NCBI RefSeq assembly: GCF_019722725.1
Contig: NZ_CP077941.1
Span: 2,790,001-2,854,000, forward strand
Reading direction: 5' to 3'
DNA length: 64,000 bases
Origin: Vreelandella profundi
Lineage (GTDB): Bacteria; Pseudomonadota; Gammaproteobacteria; Pseudomonadales; Halomonadaceae
Shown one piece after another: positions 29,255-39,258 of this stretch. Below the pieces are notes generated by a model, which was given only the letters and a program-made list of their open reading frames with translations, had not been told where the DNA came from and searched no databases. The stretch's first letter is position 1. The number at the start of each line of letters is the position of its first letter. The position numbers were made by a program, and so were the translations under genes.

Positions 29255-30073
29255 ATGACAGACGCGCTAAACAAACTGGTGGAGTTACTACAGCTTGAAC
29301 CTCTTGAAGAAACGCTATTTCGCGGCCAGAGCCAAGACTTAGGCTTTCCCCAGCTATATGGCGGCCAAGTGCTAGGGCAAGCGCTAGCTGCAGCGGCGCG
29401 CACGGTGCCAGACGAGCGCCGCCCGCACTCTCAACACGGCTATTTTTTGCGCCCCGGCGACCCTCATCGGCCGGTTGTTTACCAGGTCGACACTATTCGC
29501 GACGGCGGCAGCTTTACGACGCGGCGAGTCACCGCCATACAGAAAGGGCGGCCGATTTTTTTCTGTAGCGCATCATTTCAAAGCGAAGAAGCTAGCTTCA
29601 GCCATCAGCGCAACATGCCAAATGTGCCGTCGCCCGAAACGCTGATTGCCAACGGCGATGCCAAGCACGACCGCTTTCCTGGTCACCCGATTGAATTTTT
29701 GCACCTACCCGGCAATCCCGACAACGCCACGCCAACAGGACAATGCCTTTGGTTTCGCCTAGCCGGCACGCTGCCAGACGACCCAGCGCTGCATCGCCAT
29801 CTGCTGTCTTATGCCTCGGACTTTAACCTGCTGACCACGAGCCTGACGCCTCATGACATCGAATACAAAGACCCCAAGCTGCGTATCGCCAGCCTCGACC
29901 ACGCCCTGTGGCTCCACCAGGACACCCGCTTAGACGACTGGCTGCTTTACGTCATCGACTCGCCCTGGGCGGACGGAGCTCGCGCGCTGGCCCGGGGGCA
30001 TATTTATAGCCGCGATGGCCGCCTGATCGCCTCCACGGCTCAAGAAGGCTTAACGCGCTACTCGCAAGGCTAA
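29255..30073 (+). CDS. tesB: Acyl-CoA thioesterase II
   Basis: TesB hydrolyses medium- and long-chain acyl-CoA. The 272-aa double hotdog protein has FRGQSQDLGFPQLYGGQVLGQ in the N-terminal half and the C-terminal IASLDHALWLHQDTRLDDW and YVIDSPWADGARALARGHIY, which hold the Asp/Thr/Gln active site of the family. AAGGA lies 9 nt before the ATG. It converges on the malic enzyme gene; a terminator hairpin and tandem repeats lie between. Confidence 0.94.
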   Translation: MTDALNKLVELLQLEPLEETLFRGQSQDLGFPQLYGGQVLGQALAAAARTVPDERRPHSQHGYFLRPGDPHRPVVYQVDTIRDGGSFTTRRVTAIQKGRPIFFCSASFQSEEASFSHQRNMPNVPSPETLIANGDAKHDRFPGHPIEFLHLPGNPDNATPTGQCLWFRLAGTLPDDPALHRHLLSYASDFNLLTTSLTPHDIEYKDPKLRIASLDHALWLHQDTRLDDWLLYVIDSPWADGARALARGHIYSRDGRLIASTAQEGLTRYSQG

Positions 30074-30091
30074 ATTGATACTGTTCAGAAA

Positions 30092-30123
30092 CATTTACGC
30101 CCGCTGTGAAGCGGGCGTAAATG
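30092..30123. terminator. Hairpin between tesB and malic enzyme
   Basis: Perfect 13-bp arms CATTTACGCCCGC / GCGGGCGTAAATG enclose a 6-nt loop. TTTCTG follows on the reverse strand. It probably terminates both convergent genes. Confidence 0.75.
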
Positions 30124-30135
30124 AGCAAACCAGAG

Positions 30136-30174
30136 CTTAGTCGCCGGGCTTAATCACCGGGCTTAGTCACCGGG
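30136..30174. repeat. Three 13-bp tandem repeats
   Basis: CTTAGTCGCCGGG, CTTAATCACCGGG and CTTAGTCACCGGG lie end to end; degenerate CTTAG-containing copies continue to the malic enzyme stop near 30200. They lie between the terminator hairpin and that stop. Confidence 0.7.
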
Positions 30175-30203
30175 AATAGAGCCGCTGGACTTAGACACAG
30201 ACC

Positions 30204-31475
30204 TTAGCCGCCATAGACATCATTGATTGACGTTAGCGGATAATGCGCAGGAAACGGCTTACGCGCCACGCCAGAATCAACCGCGGCTTGAGCGACCGCC
30301 GATGTCACGCGCGCCAGCAGGCGAATATCTACAGGCGTGGGGATAATGTACTCACGACCAAAACTCATCTCAGTGAGTTCATAAGCACTCAGCACTTCTG
30401 CTGGCACAGGCTCGCGAGCCAAGTCCTTCAATGCATGCACTGCAGCCAGCTTCATTTCTTCATTAATTCGGGTGGCACGTACATCCAGCGCCCCGCGGAA
30501 GATAAACGGAAAGCCGAGTACGTTATTGACCTGATTGGGGAAATCCGAGCGGCCGGTGGCCATAATCACATCTGGGCGCGCCGCACGGGCAACGTCAGGA
30601 TGAATCTCGGGGTCTGGGTTGGTGCAGGCAAACACCACCGGATCAGGCGCCATTTTCTTGACCTGCTCGGCAGAGAGCAGGCCTGGGCCGGAAAGACCGA
30701 TAAATACGTCAGCATTGTCGATCGCATCATCCAGAGTGCGCATCTCAGTATCGCGGGCGAACTCGGCTTTATATTCGTTAATGCCTTCGCGATCGGTGTG
30801 GATAACGCCACGACGGTCCAGCATCACCAAGTTTTCTTTCTTAGCGCCACAGGAGATAAGCAAACGCATGCAGGCAATAGCGGCAGCGCCGGCGCCCATG
30901 CACACAATTTTCACGTCCTCGATGCGCTTGCCAGCGATATCCAGCGCGTTCAGCATGCCCGCCGCGGTCACAATAGCCGTACCGTGCTGGTCATCGTGAA
31001 AAACCGGAATGCTGCAGCGCTCAATGAGCGCTTTTTCAATTTCAAAACACTCCGGCGCTTTTATATCTTCAAGGTTAATGCCACCCCAGGTATCGGCAAT
31101 GCGCGCAACGGTATCAATAAACGCCTGCGGGCTTTCCGCATCAACTTCGATGTCGACCGAGTTGATCCCAGCGAAGCACTTGAACAGCACGCCCTTGCCT
31201 TCCATCACCGGCTTACTCGCCAGCGGTCCAAGATTACCCAGACCAAGAATAGCGCTGCCGTCGGTAATGACGGCGACCAGATTCCCCTTGCCGGTATAGC
31301 GGTAAGCATTTTCCGCATCCCTAGCAATTTCAAGTACTGGCTCAGCCACGCCGGGGCTATACGCCAGCGCCAAATCTCGCGCAGTCGCGGTGGGTTTGGT
31401 CAACTCCACTGACAGCTTACCGGGAATCGGTTTCGCGTGATAATCCAAAGCAGCCTGCTTAAGTGAATCCGTCAT
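30204..31475 (-). CDS. maeB: Malic enzyme, single-domain (oxaloacetate-decarboxylating)
   Basis: Malic enzyme decarboxylates malate to pyruvate with reduction of NAD(P), feeding the aceEF complex. From the ATG at 31475 (MTDSLKQAALDYH) the protein is 423 aa; the open frame reaches 31511, but no ribosome site supports that start. Motifs: YSPGVAEPVLEIA, VITDGSAILGLGNLGPLASKPVMEGK, VFHDDQHGTAI (metal site) and VCMGAGAAAIACMRLL (nucleotide fold). It ends with IPTPVDIRLLARV and lacks the C-terminal phosphotransacetylase-like domain found in the 750-residue MaeB of E. coli. Cofactor preference cannot be told. Confidence 0.93.
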   Translation of the reverse strand: MTDSLKQAALDYHAKPIPGKLSVELTKPTATARDLALAYSPGVAEPVLEIARDAENAYRYTGKGNLVAVITDGSAILGLGNLGPLASKPVMEGKGVLFKCFAGINSVDIEVDAESPQAFIDTVARIADTWGGINLEDIKAPECFEIEKALIERCSIPVFHDDQHGTAIVTAAGMLNALDIAGKRIEDVKIVCMGAGAAAIACMRLLISCGAKKENLVMLDRRGVIHTDREGINEYKAEFARDTEMRTLDDAIDNADVFIGLSGPGLLSAEQVKKMAPDPVVFACTNPDPEIHPDVARAARPDVIMATGRSDFPNQVNNVLGFPFIFRGALDVRATRINEEMKLAAVHALKDLAREPVPAEVLSAYELTEMSFGREYIIPTPVDIRLLARVTSAVAQAAVDSGVARKPFPAHYPLTSINDVYGG

Positions 31476-31821
31476 GGTCAGCGTCCAGTTAACATAAAGT
31501 AGATAAGTCATTTGAGAATATAGAAAAAACCTATGCGTCTCAAGCGCGTCGTCAACTCAAATAAAAACGCTCGTTTAACTGAATTTTACCTTCACTTTCG
31601 TCGCTTTTCGTCGACATTTAATGACACTTATCAAAAAATGATGCGCATACAGTACGTTGCTTCAATGCTGTGGCGCAGCATTTTTGAAAATACTTTCCAT
31701 AAAAACAAAACAAAAAACCCACGCCGAGGCGTGGGTTTTTGCGAGCAAACGCTGATGTTCAAAATGTACCTAATAACGGTACTTGACAGCGAGTGCCTGC
31801 CATATGGCTATCCAATATGGA
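31476..31821. other. Intergenic region between malic enzyme and rpmE
   Basis: This 346-bp AT-rich stretch holds the rpmE terminator (31713-31740) and presumably the maeB promoter. Open frames here cross the terminator and read antisense to rpmE, so I take none as genes. Confidence 0.5.
31713..31740 (-). terminator. Terminator of rpmE
   Basis: AAAAACCCACGCC-GA-GGCGTGGGTTTTT forms a perfect hairpin. On the reverse strand it is followed by a long T-rich run (TTTTGTTTTG). This is a classic intrinsic terminator. Confidence 0.92.
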
Positions 31822-32037
31822 TTAGCCGCGCTTAACAGCAGCGCCGAAACGCTTGTTGAAGCGCTCTACGCGGCCACCAGTGGTCGCTTGCTTCTGCTTA
31901 CCAGTGTAGAACGGGTGGCAGTTGGAGCACACGTCCAGAGAAAAGTCCTGACCAGAGGTAGAACCAACCTGGAAGGTAGCGCCGCAAGAACAGCTGGCGG
32001 TGACCGTGTTGTAATTCGGGTGAATACCTTGTCTCAT
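31822..32037 (-). CDS. rpmE: 50S ribosomal protein L31 (zinc-binding form)
   Basis: L31 sits at the central protuberance bridging 50S and 30S. The 71-aa protein from the ATG at 32037 ([10 protein letters not shown]) has GTGAGG 6 nt upstream; the frame's 18-codon extension is not coding. Cys16, Cys18, Cys37 and Cys40 ([13 protein letters not shown]) form the zinc site, so this is the C+ paralogue usually replaced by a C- form under zinc limitation. HPFYTGKQK is the family signature. Confidence 0.97.
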   Translation of the reverse strand: MRQGIHPNYNTVTASCSCGATFQVGSTSGQDFSLDVCSNCHPFYTGKQKQATTGGRVERFNKRFGAAVKRG

Positions 32038-32293
32038 CTCGAGCCTCACTAAGCTATATGCCGCCACCTGATCTTTTGCCAGGCACCGCATACGGGTTTG
32101 GAAAAATGACTAACCGGTTATTCGCTCTATCGGTACGATATACCTTCAAAGCAAGCTTCAAGATAACTCGTTAAGATTGAGAGCGGTCGCATATTCTAGC
32201 AAAACTAATGCCGGAGGCCAATTGCCTGATCCTGTTTCTTTACAGGCACCGTCTCGCGTGCTTGCCCAAGAGCCTTCTCAAGTGCCCGCTCAC

Positions 32294-34504
32294 ATGCCGA
32301 TTCAAGTGCTCAAAGTGGCGCTGCCCTCGCCGCTGCGCCGCCTGTTTGACTACTTGCCTGCTCGCACTGCTCCCGCCTGCGGCTGGCAGCCAGGGCTCCG
32401 AGTGCAGGTGCCTTTTGGGCGACGCGACGTCGTCGGCGTCATCGTAGAGCTGGCTGACCATAGCGATCTGCCGCTCAGTCAACTTCGCACCGTTAGCGAA
32501 ACGTTAGACGAAAGCCCGCTGCCAAAAGACTGGCTGTGGCTATGTCGGTTTGCCGCCCGCTACTATCAGCACAGCCTGGGCGACACGCTGCACCATGCCA
32601 TGCCCGCTCGGCTGCGCCAGGGCCACACCATGGCTGGGCGCACGCAAACGCTTTGGTCAGCTAAAGGCGAAGGCACAGAAGACACGCTCAGCCGTGCGCC
32701 CAAGCAAGCAGAACTCTACGCACTACTGCGTCAACACCCCCATGGCCTGCCCAGCCGAGCGATCAGCGCCCACGGCTTCGGCCGCGACCAGCTGTTAGCG
32801 TTAGAAAAAAAAGCGCTGGCTATTAGCCGGGAAGTCATTCTCACCGCCCCAAGCACGCCAACGGGCAGCCTACTGGCAACGCCCAGCCTGCCGCTTAATC
32901 GTGAACAAGCCACTGCGCTGGCGGCGCTACATGAAAAACTCGACGGCTATCATCCTTGCCTACTGGAAGGCGTCACGGGCAGCGGTAAAACGGAAGTCTA
33001 TCTACAGCTTATTGAAGCCGTTGCCGGTAAAGGCAAACAGTCGCTCGTGCTGGTACCGGAAATTGGCTTAACGCCTCAGACGCTTGCCCGCTTTAGAAGC
33101 CGCTTTCGTGTTCCTGTGGTGGCGCTGCATTCAGGGCTTACCGACCCCGAGCGCCTGGACGTGTGGGAAGCCGCTGCCAGCGGGCGGGCGCTAATTATCA
33201 TTGGCACCCGCTCAGCCATTTTCACCCCGCTGGCTAACCCCGGCGCAATCATCGTTGATGAAGAACACGACGGCTCCTACAAACAGCACGACGGCTTGCG
33301 CTACCACGCCCGTGATCTTGCGGTGGCGCGCGCCCACTATCATAAAATCCCGCTGCTAATGGGCAGCGCGACGCCGTCGCTAGAGAGCCTGCATCAAGCG
33401 CTTTCCGGCAACTACCGCCATCTGCGCCTAACCCAGCGCCCGAGCCGCCACCCGCCGGCCAAGTTAGAGCTGATCGACCTACGCCACCAGCGTCGCCAGG
33501 GCGGCCTGCTGCCCGATGCCATCAAGGCAATTAAAAGCACCTTAAGTGCGGGCAAACAGGTACTGATTTTTATCAACCGGCGCGGCTTCGCACCCACGCT
33601 AGCCTGTCATGCCTGCGGCTGGATGGCCGAGTGCGGTCAGTGTGACGCCCGTATGACGCTACATCGCCAGCCCGCCCTGCTCGCCTGCCATCATTGCGAC
33701 AGCCGCCGAGCGCTGCCGGACGCCTGCCCGGAATGCAGTAGCGGCGACCTGCGCGCCCTCGGCAGTGGTACGGAGCGCACCGAAGAGACGCTGCAAACGC
33801 TGCTCCCCAAAGCAACGATTCATCGCATAGATCGAGACAGCACCCGGCGCAAAGATAGCTTTGAGCAGGTGCTGAAAGAAATTCAGCGCGGCGAGCCCTG
33901 TGTGTTAGTCGGCACCCAAATGCTCGCTAAAGGGCATCATCTGCCCCACGTCACGCTAGTGGTGGTGGTGAATGCTGACGGCGGCCTTTACGCCGCTGAT
34001 TTTCGCGCCCTCGAACACAGCGCTCAGCTGCTTGAACAGGTCGCGGGGCGTGCGGGGCGGGCCGCTCATCCAGGCCGTGTATTGGTGCAGACGCTGCATC
34101 CTGACGATCCTCACTTAGGCCAGCTTTCTGAGCACGGCTATGGGGCACTGGCTCGCAACATGCTGGAAGAACGGCGCATCGCGAAGCTTCCGCCGTTTTG
34201 TTTTATGGCACTGCTGCGCATCGAAAGCCCCAATGAACAAGCCGCCTTAGCCATGGCGCAGCAGGCGGCCCAGGCACTGCGTCAGTGGTTAAAAGAGTCT
34301 CAGGTGGCAACACGCTGCTTAGGGCCCGTGCCCGCCCCCATGGAGCGACGCCAAAATCGCTATCATTTACATGTCATGCTGGCAGCCGATAAACGCAGCC
34401 AGCTGCATCCTGCCGTCAGTTGGCTGGTGCAATGGCTGGAAGCTAATCGAGACGCGCGCAAGGTCCGCTGGTCGATTGATATCGACCCCCAAACACTCGC
34501 TTAA
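32294..34504 (+). CDS. priA: PriA, primosomal replication restart helicase
   Basis: PriA is a 3'-5' helicase that reloads DnaB at abandoned forks. Starting at the ATG at 32294 (MPIQVLKVALPSPLRRLFDYL) gives 736 aa, matching E. coli (732) and the family's N-terminal domain. The frame is open to a TTG at 32177, and no start has a strong ribosome site. Motifs: GVTGSGKTEVYL (Walker A), IIVDEEHDGSYKQ (DEEH), GSATPSLES (III), a zinc-binding insert with eight cysteines (CHACGWMAECGQC; CHHCDSR; CPECSSGDL) and LEQVAGRAGRAAHPG (VI). It is divergent from rpmE. Confidence 0.96.
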   Translation: MPIQVLKVALPSPLRRLFDYLPARTAPACGWQPGLRVQVPFGRRDVVGVIVELADHSDLPLSQLRTVSETLDESPLPKDWLWLCRFAARYYQHSLGDTLHHAMPARLRQGHTMAGRTQTLWSAKGEGTEDTLSRAPKQAELYALLRQHPHGLPSRAISAHGFGRDQLLALEKKALAISREVILTAPSTPTGSLLATPSLPLNREQATALAALHEKLDGYHPCLLEGVTGSGKTEVYLQLIEAVAGKGKQSLVLVPEIGLTPQTLARFRSRFRVPVVALHSGLTDPERLDVWEAAASGRALIIIGTRSAIFTPLANPGAIIVDEEHDGSYKQHDGLRYHARDLAVARAHYHKIPLLMGSATPSLESLHQALSGNYRHLRLTQRPSRHPPAKLELIDLRHQRRQGGLLPDAIKAIKSTLSAGKQVLIFINRRGFAPTLACHACGWMAECGQCDARMTLHRQPALLACHHCDSRRALPDACPECSSGDLRALGSGTERTEETLQTLLPKATIHRIDRDSTRRKDSFEQVLKEIQRGEPCVLVGTQMLAKGHHLPHVTLVVVVNADGGLYAADFRALEHSAQLLEQVAGRAGRAAHPGRVLVQTLHPDDPHLGQLSEHGYGALARNMLEERRIAKLPPFCFMALLRIESPNEQAALAMAQQAAQALRQWLKESQVATRCLGPVPAPMERRQNRYHLHVMLAADKRSQLHPAVSWLVQWLEANRDARKVRWSIDIDPQTLA

Positions 34505-34596
34505 TGAGCACTCTCAGCGTTAACAATGAGACCTTCACCGTGACACGGCTTTGAAACTGAGGCGCAATTGCTGATAATGGCCGTTTTAACGACGCA

Positions 34597-34708
34597 CCTA
34601 TCGATCTCAAGTAGCTATCGATCTCAAGTACCTATTGATCTCAAGTACCTATCGATTTCAAATGATCTCAAGTACCTAGCGATCTCAAGTAACTAGCGAT
34701 TTCAAAAA
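34597..34708. repeat. 17-bp tandem repeat array between priA and argS
   Basis: About seven copies of CCTATCGATCTCAAGTA occur. Units begin at 34597, 34614, 34631, 34648 (truncated), 34662 (truncated), 34675 and 34692. The first three and the sixth differ by only one or two bases. There are no spacers, so it is not CRISPR. It fills nearly half the 257-bp gap before argS. Confidence 0.85.
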
Positions 34709-34761
34709 TCTAATCAGGTGCGCATTAGCACACGCCGCCATCGACGTAACTGGATACCGAA

Positions 34762-36447
34762 ATGAAAGACACTATAGTTTCTTTGCTCGAAGGCGCCGTT
34801 ACCGCGCTCAAGCACCAAGGCGTGCTGCCGAACGATCTTCAGCCCAGCATCAAAGTGGACCCCACGAAAGATAAGGCGCACGGCGATTACGCCACTAATC
34901 TAGCGCTGATGCTGGCCAAACCCGCTGGCAAAAACCCGCGTGAACTGGCCAACATGCTGGTGTCGGCGCTGCCTGAAAGCGACGCTGTTCAAAAAACTGA
35001 GATTGCTGGCCCCGGTTTTATCAACTTTTTTGCAGCGGCCGATGCGGCGGCACAAATTGTTGCTCAGGTCCTCGACTGCGGCGATACCTTTGGCCGCAGC
35101 TTGATCGGTAAAGGCGAAAAAGTGCAGGTGGAGTTCGTTTCCGCTAACCCCACCGGGCCGCTGCACGTCGGGCACGGCCGTGGTGCTGCGATTGGCGACT
35201 GCCTAAGCCGCCTGCTCGAAGCAACCGGCTATGACGTCACCCGCGAGTTCTACTATAACGACGCAGGCGCGCAAATCGCCAACCTTGCACGCTCTGTTCA
35301 GGCACGCGTTAAAGGCTTAGGCCCAGACGATCCCAGCTGGCCGGAAGACGGCTATCGCGGTGAATATATTGCCGATGTTGCCAAGGACTACTTGGCAGGC
35401 GAAACGGTTAGCGCGGATGATCGCGAAGTGACCGCGAAAGCTGACCCAGAAGATCTGGATGCGATTAAAGAGTTCGCCATTGCCTGGCTGCGCCGCGAAC
35501 AGGATTTAGATTTAAAAGCCTTCGGCGTTGAGTTTGACGTTTATTTTCTTGAGTCTTCGCTCTATGAAGACGGCAAGGTAGCCGCCACGGTTGAAAAGCT
35601 GGTAGCGGCGGGCCACACCTATGAAGATGATGGCGCGATGTGGCTGCGCACCACAGATTTTGGTGATGACAAAGACCGCGTGATGCGTAAGCGTGACGGC
35701 GGCTACACCTACTTCCTGCCCGATGTGGCCTACCACTTAGACAAGTGGCAGCGCGGCTTTAAAACCGTGATTAATGAGCAGGGTGCCGACCACCACTCCA
35801 CCGTGACGCGCGTGCGCGCTGGCTTACAGGCGTTAGAAGTCGGTATTCCCAAAGGCTGGCCCGACTACGTGCTTCACCAAATGGTGATGGTGACCCGCTC
35901 TGGCGTCGAGGTAAAACTCTCCAAGCGCGCCGGCAGCTACGTCACCGTGCGCGACTTGATCGACGAAGTTGGCCGTGACGCCACGCGCTTTTTCCTCGCG
36001 GCTCGCCGCGCTGATTCGCAGCTCACGTTTGATATCGACCTGGCCCGTTCACAGTCTAACGACAACCCGGTGTATTACATTCAGTACGCTCACGCCCGGG
36101 TATGCAGCATGTTGCGCAAAGCGCAGGACGCCGATCAGCCGTTCGATCATCCGCTAGCGATTGCCAATTTAGCGCTACTGGATAGCGATCAGGAGAAAGC
36201 CGTTCTGAACCGTTTGGCACGCTTCCCTGAAGTCGTTGAAACCGCGGCTAAGAACCGCGAGCCGCAGCAGGTTGCGCAGTATCTGCTCGACCTATCCGGC
36301 GATTTCCACACCTGTTATAACGCTGTCAAAGTAATGGTAGACGACGACACCTTACGCAACACGCGCCTGGCGCTGGGTCTTGCGACCCGCCAAGTGCTGC
36401 GTAACGGTCTCGATTTAATGGGGGTTAGCGCCCCAGAGGAGATGTAA
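34762..36447 (+). CDS. argS: Arginyl-tRNA synthetase
   Basis: ArgS charges tRNA-Arg. The 561-aa class I enzyme has an N-terminal additional domain (residues 1-100) for tRNA D-loop contact. It carries the HIGH-type motif [18 protein letters not shown] (about 130-147), a KMSKS-equivalent VKLSKRAG, and a DALR anticodon-binding domain ([11 protein letters not shown] onwards). GGATACCGAA precedes the ATG. The SPOR gene starts 3 bp after the stop. Confidence 0.97.
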   Translation: MKDTIVSLLEGAVTALKHQGVLPNDLQPSIKVDPTKDKAHGDYATNLALMLAKPAGKNPRELANMLVSALPESDAVQKTEIAGPGFINFFAAADAAAQIVAQVLDCGDTFGRSLIGKGEKVQVEFVSANPTGPLHVGHGRGAAIGDCLSRLLEATGYDVTREFYYNDAGAQIANLARSVQARVKGLGPDDPSWPEDGYRGEYIADVAKDYLAGETVSADDREVTAKADPEDLDAIKEFAIAWLRREQDLDLKAFGVEFDVYFLESSLYEDGKVAATVEKLVAAGHTYEDDGAMWLRTTDFGDDKDRVMRKRDGGYTYFLPDVAYHLDKWQRGFKTVINEQGADHHSTVTRVRAGLQALEVGIPKGWPDYVLHQMVMVTRSGVEVKLSKRAGSYVTVRDLIDEVGRDATRFFLAARRADSQLTFDIDLARSQSNDNPVYYIQYAHARVCSMLRKAQDADQPFDHPLAIANLALLDSDQEKAVLNRLARFPEVVETAAKNREPQQVAQYLLDLSGDFHTCYNAVKVMVDDDTLRNTRLALGLATRQVLRNGLDLMGVSAPEEM

Positions 36448-36450
36448 CGC

Positions 36451-37185
36451 ATGGCCACCCCGCGTAAAAAGCCCACTAGCCGAGGCGCCACGTCACAGCG
36501 CAAATCCGGCGGCAAATCCGGCGGCGGCTTCCGACTACCCGGCTGGCTGTGGGGACTTGCTGGCATGGCGGCAGGTTTCTTCCTCGCCCAGCACCAGCAC
36601 GGCACTGCTCCCTGGCAAGAGCAAAGTGATGCCCCTCAGGCAACAGTGCTGTCCAAGCCCGCCGGTAGCGAGGAGCGCGACGCCGCACGGGCAACTGAAG
36701 GCCCAGCCGAGCCCTCAATGCCCACCTTTGAATTTTATACGCTGCTGCCTGAAACCGAAGTTATTGCGCCTGGCGTTACCCTACCGTCAAGCGTTGTCCG
36801 TCCTGAAGTCACGGAGCCGACAGCCGAGAGCAGCACCGCATCCGATGCAGCTTCGGGCGATGACCCCATTGCGCAGGTAATTGCCGCTAATACACGCCCT
36901 GATGATCAGGTATCGGCTGCTCAGGAGAGCGCTGCCACCAGCAGCACGCCCAGCCGCTACATGCTTCAAGCAGCCTCTTTTCGCCAGCTAAGCGATGCCG
37001 AACAGCTGCGCGGTCGACTGCGCAACCTCAGCCTGCTGGCACAAATTAGTGAAGTACAGGCCGATGGCAACACCTGGCATCGCGTCCAGGTTGGCCCCTA
37101 TGAAGACACCCGGGAGCTAAACCGCGCGCAGGATTTGATGGCCACGCAAGGCATTGAGCCGCTGCTTATTCAGCTACAAAACTGA
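36451..37185 (+). CDS. SPOR-domain membrane protein (FtsN-like)
   Basis: The 244-aa protein begins with a basic, Ser/Gly-rich cytoplasmic tail, then one membrane span (LPGWLWGLAGMAAGFFLAQ, about 30-48). A disordered periplasmic stretch rich in Pro, Glu and Ala follows, and then a SPOR domain (SRYMLQAASFRQLSDAEQLR to the C-terminus), which binds denuded glycan strands at the septum. The architecture and its place between argS and hslV match the FtsN-like proteins of pseudomonads. The ribosome site (GAGGAGATG) lies in the end of argS, so the two are cotranscribed. Confidence 0.9.
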   Translation: MATPRKKPTSRGATSQRKSGGKSGGGFRLPGWLWGLAGMAAGFFLAQHQHGTAPWQEQSDAPQATVLSKPAGSEERDAARATEGPAEPSMPTFEFYTLLPETEVIAPGVTLPSSVVRPEVTEPTAESSTASDAASGDDPIAQVIAANTRPDDQVSAAQESAATSSTPSRYMLQAASFRQLSDAEQLRGRLRNLSLLAQISEVQADGNTWHRVQVGPYEDTRELNRAQDLMATQGIEPLLIQLQN

Positions 37186-37263
37186 CAAACCCACCTTCCG
37201 ATGTCGTGCGGGTGGTTGATTTTTTATCAGCCGCCCGCATTTTGTTGTGAACGCCTACACAAC

Positions 37264-37282
37264 GGTCGCTTGCTGAGCGACC
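37264..37282 (+). promoter_or_regulatory. Stem-loop in the hslV leader
   Basis: GGTCGCT-TGCTG-AGCGACC is a perfect 7-bp hairpin about 40 bp before the hslV ATG. It lies in the 139-bp gap where a heat-shock promoter would be expected; I could not find a convincing sigma-32 -35/-10 pair. Confidence 0.4.
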
Positions 37283-37324
37283 TGCCAGTCATCGGGAGCG
37301 TGTCTCCCTCAAGGAGTTATCTCC

Positions 37325-37861
37325 ATGACCACAATTGTCTCCGTTCGTCGTGGTAATCAGGTCGCCCTCGCTGGCGATGGTCAAGTATCGCTGGGCAATA
37401 CCGTAATGAAGGGTAACGCCAGTAAAGTGCGTCGCCTCTACCGTGGCAAAGTACTGGCCGGGTTCGCGGGCGGCACTGCAGACGCGTTTACGCTGTTTGA
37501 GCGCTTTGAAGCGCAGCTAGAAAAATATCAAGGCAATCTCACCAAAGCAGCGGTTGAACTCGCTAAAGATTGGCGCACCGATCGAGCGCTGCGCCGTTTA
37601 GAAGCATTGCTGGCCGTCGCCGACCACAGCGCCTCGCTAATCATTACCGGCAACGGTGACGTGGTTGAGCCTGAGCGCGGCATTATCGCCATTGGTTCTG
37701 GCGGCAACTTTGCCCAGGCAAGCGCCCGCGCGCTATTAGAAAATACCGAGCTTTCGGCACGTGAAATCACCGAGAAATCGCTGGCGATCGCTGGTGATAT
37801 CTGTGTGTTCACCAACCACCACGTGACGCTCGAAGAGCTGTCGATCGATGGGCGCTCATAG
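37325..37861 (+). CDS. hslV: HslV, protease subunit of HslUV
   Basis: HslV is the proteasome-like peptidase that degrades unfolded and regulatory proteins with HslU. The 178-aa protein begins [20 protein letters not shown]; Met removal exposes the catalytic Thr. [12 protein letters not shown] and the C-terminal [11 protein letters not shown] are family features. AAGGAG lies upstream of the ATG. It is followed by hslU after 48 bp, as usual. Confidence 0.97.
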   Translation: MTTIVSVRRGNQVALAGDGQVSLGNTVMKGNASKVRRLYRGKVLAGFAGGTADAFTLFERFEAQLEKYQGNLTKAAVELAKDWRTDRALRRLEALLAVADHSASLIITGNGDVVEPERGIIAIGSGGNFAQASARALLENTELSAREITEKSLAIAGDICVFTNHHVTLEELSIDGRS

Positions 37862-37909
37862 CCCCATACGCCCTCTTCACGCTGCTCAATGAACATAAAG
37901 GTTACCGTT

Positions 37910-39232
37910 ATGACTCAGATGACACCCCGCGAAATCGTTCACGCCCTCGATCAGTACATTATTGGCCAGCAGGACGCTAAGCGTGCTGTTGCCATTGCCC
38001 TGCGCAACCGCTGGCGCCGCATGCAGCTGGATGACGATTTGCGCCCGGAAGTCACGCCCAAGAACATTTTGATGATCGGCCCCACGGGCGTGGGTAAAAC
38101 CGAGATTGCACGCCGCCTTGCTAAGCTGGCCAAAGCGCCGTTTATTAAAGTCGAAGCCACTAAATTTACCGAAGTTGGCTACGTTGGCCGCGACGTCGAG
38201 TCAATCATTCGCGACTTGATGGAAAACGCCATCAAAATGGTGCGCGAGCAGGCCAAAGAAGACGTAGGCCACCGTGCCGCCGATGCTGCCGAAGACCGGG
38301 TGCTCGATGCCCTGCTACCGCCGCCGCGTGGTCAGGAAGACAAGCCCCGTGAAGATAACGGCACTCGCCAAACCTTCCGCAAAAAACTTCGCGAAGGGCA
38401 GTTAGACGAAAAAGAGATCGATATCGAAGTGTCGGCGCAAAGCCAAGGTGTCGACATCATGACCCCGCCGGGCATGGAAGAGATGACCAACCAGCTGCAA
38501 AGCATGTTCTCCAACATGGGCCAGCAAAAGCGCGAAAACCGTCGCGTGACGGTAAAGGAAGCACTCGTACTGCTGCGCGACGAAGAAGCCGGCAAGCTGG
38601 TCAATGAAGAAGAGATCAAGGCGCGTGCGGTGTATTCCGTTGAGCAGCACGGCATCGTATTTTTAGATGAGATCGACAAAGTTGCCAAAGGCAGCGGCCA
38701 GTCGAGCGGTGGCGAAGTGTCTCGCGAAGGCGTGCAGCGTGATCTGCTGCCGCTCATTGAGGGCTCAACCGTTTCAACTAAATACGGCATGGTTAAAACC
38801 GACCACATTCTGTTTATCGCCTCAGGGGCTTTCCATCTGGCGCGTCCGTCGGACCTGATTCCAGAGCTTCAAGGTCGTCTGCCGATCCGCGTTGAGCTCG
38901 ATGCACTGACGCCCAACGATTTCAAACGCATTCTGACCGAGCCTTCCGCCTCGCTGACTAAGCAATATAAAGCGCTGCTGGCGACTGAGGGTCTCGACAT
39001 TGAGTTTACGCCAGACGGTATCGAGCGCATCGCGCAGATCTCCTGGCAGGTCAACGAAGGCACCGAAAACATCGGCGCTCGCCGTTTGCACACTGTGATG
39101 GAGCGGCTTCTGGAAGAGGCCTCCTTCAAAGGGGGCGACATGGAAGGCCCGCTGGTGATTGACGGCGACTACGTCAATGCACAGCTTGGCGAATTGGCAG
39201 TTGACGAAGATTTATCGCGCTATATCTTATAA
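37910..39232 (+). CDS. hslU: HslU, ATPase subunit of HslUV
   Basis: HslU is an AAA+ unfoldase that feeds HslV. The ATG at 37910 ([20 protein letters not shown]) has AAAGG upstream; seven further codons to 37889 would overlap that site. The protein is 440 aa against 443 in E. coli. Motifs: [15 protein letters not shown] (Walker A, about 57-71), the I domain insertion (110-245), [11 protein letters not shown] (Walker B), and the C-terminal DLSRYIL tail that docks into HslV. Confidence 0.97.
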   Translation: MTQMTPREIVHALDQYIIGQQDAKRAVAIALRNRWRRMQLDDDLRPEVTPKNILMIGPTGVGKTEIARRLAKLAKAPFIKVEATKFTEVGYVGRDVESIIRDLMENAIKMVREQAKEDVGHRAADAAEDRVLDALLPPPRGQEDKPREDNGTRQTFRKKLREGQLDEKEIDIEVSAQSQGVDIMTPPGMEEMTNQLQSMFSNMGQQKRENRRVTVKEALVLLRDEEAGKLVNEEEIKARAVYSVEQHGIVFLDEIDKVAKGSGQSSGGEVSREGVQRDLLPLIEGSTVSTKYGMVKTDHILFIASGAFHLARPSDLIPELQGRLPIRVELDALTPNDFKRILTEPSASLTKQYKALLATEGLDIEFTPDGIERIAQISWQVNEGTENIGARRLHTVMERLLEEASFKGGDMEGPLVIDGDYVNAQLGELAVDEDLSRYIL

Positions 39233-39258
39233 GCGTCCGCATCTTTACATAACCGACG

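Noticed and set aside
30243..31412. 389-codon ORF antisense to malic enzyme
   Set aside because: The opposite strand encodes a clear malic enzyme; this frame has no recognisable domain and is a GC-codon shadow.
31533..31835. 100-codon plus-strand ORF between malic enzyme and rpmE
   Set aside because: It crosses the rpmE terminator and runs antisense into rpmE.
34597..34708. Possible CRISPR array
   Set aside because: The units abut without unique spacers and there are no cas genes nearby.
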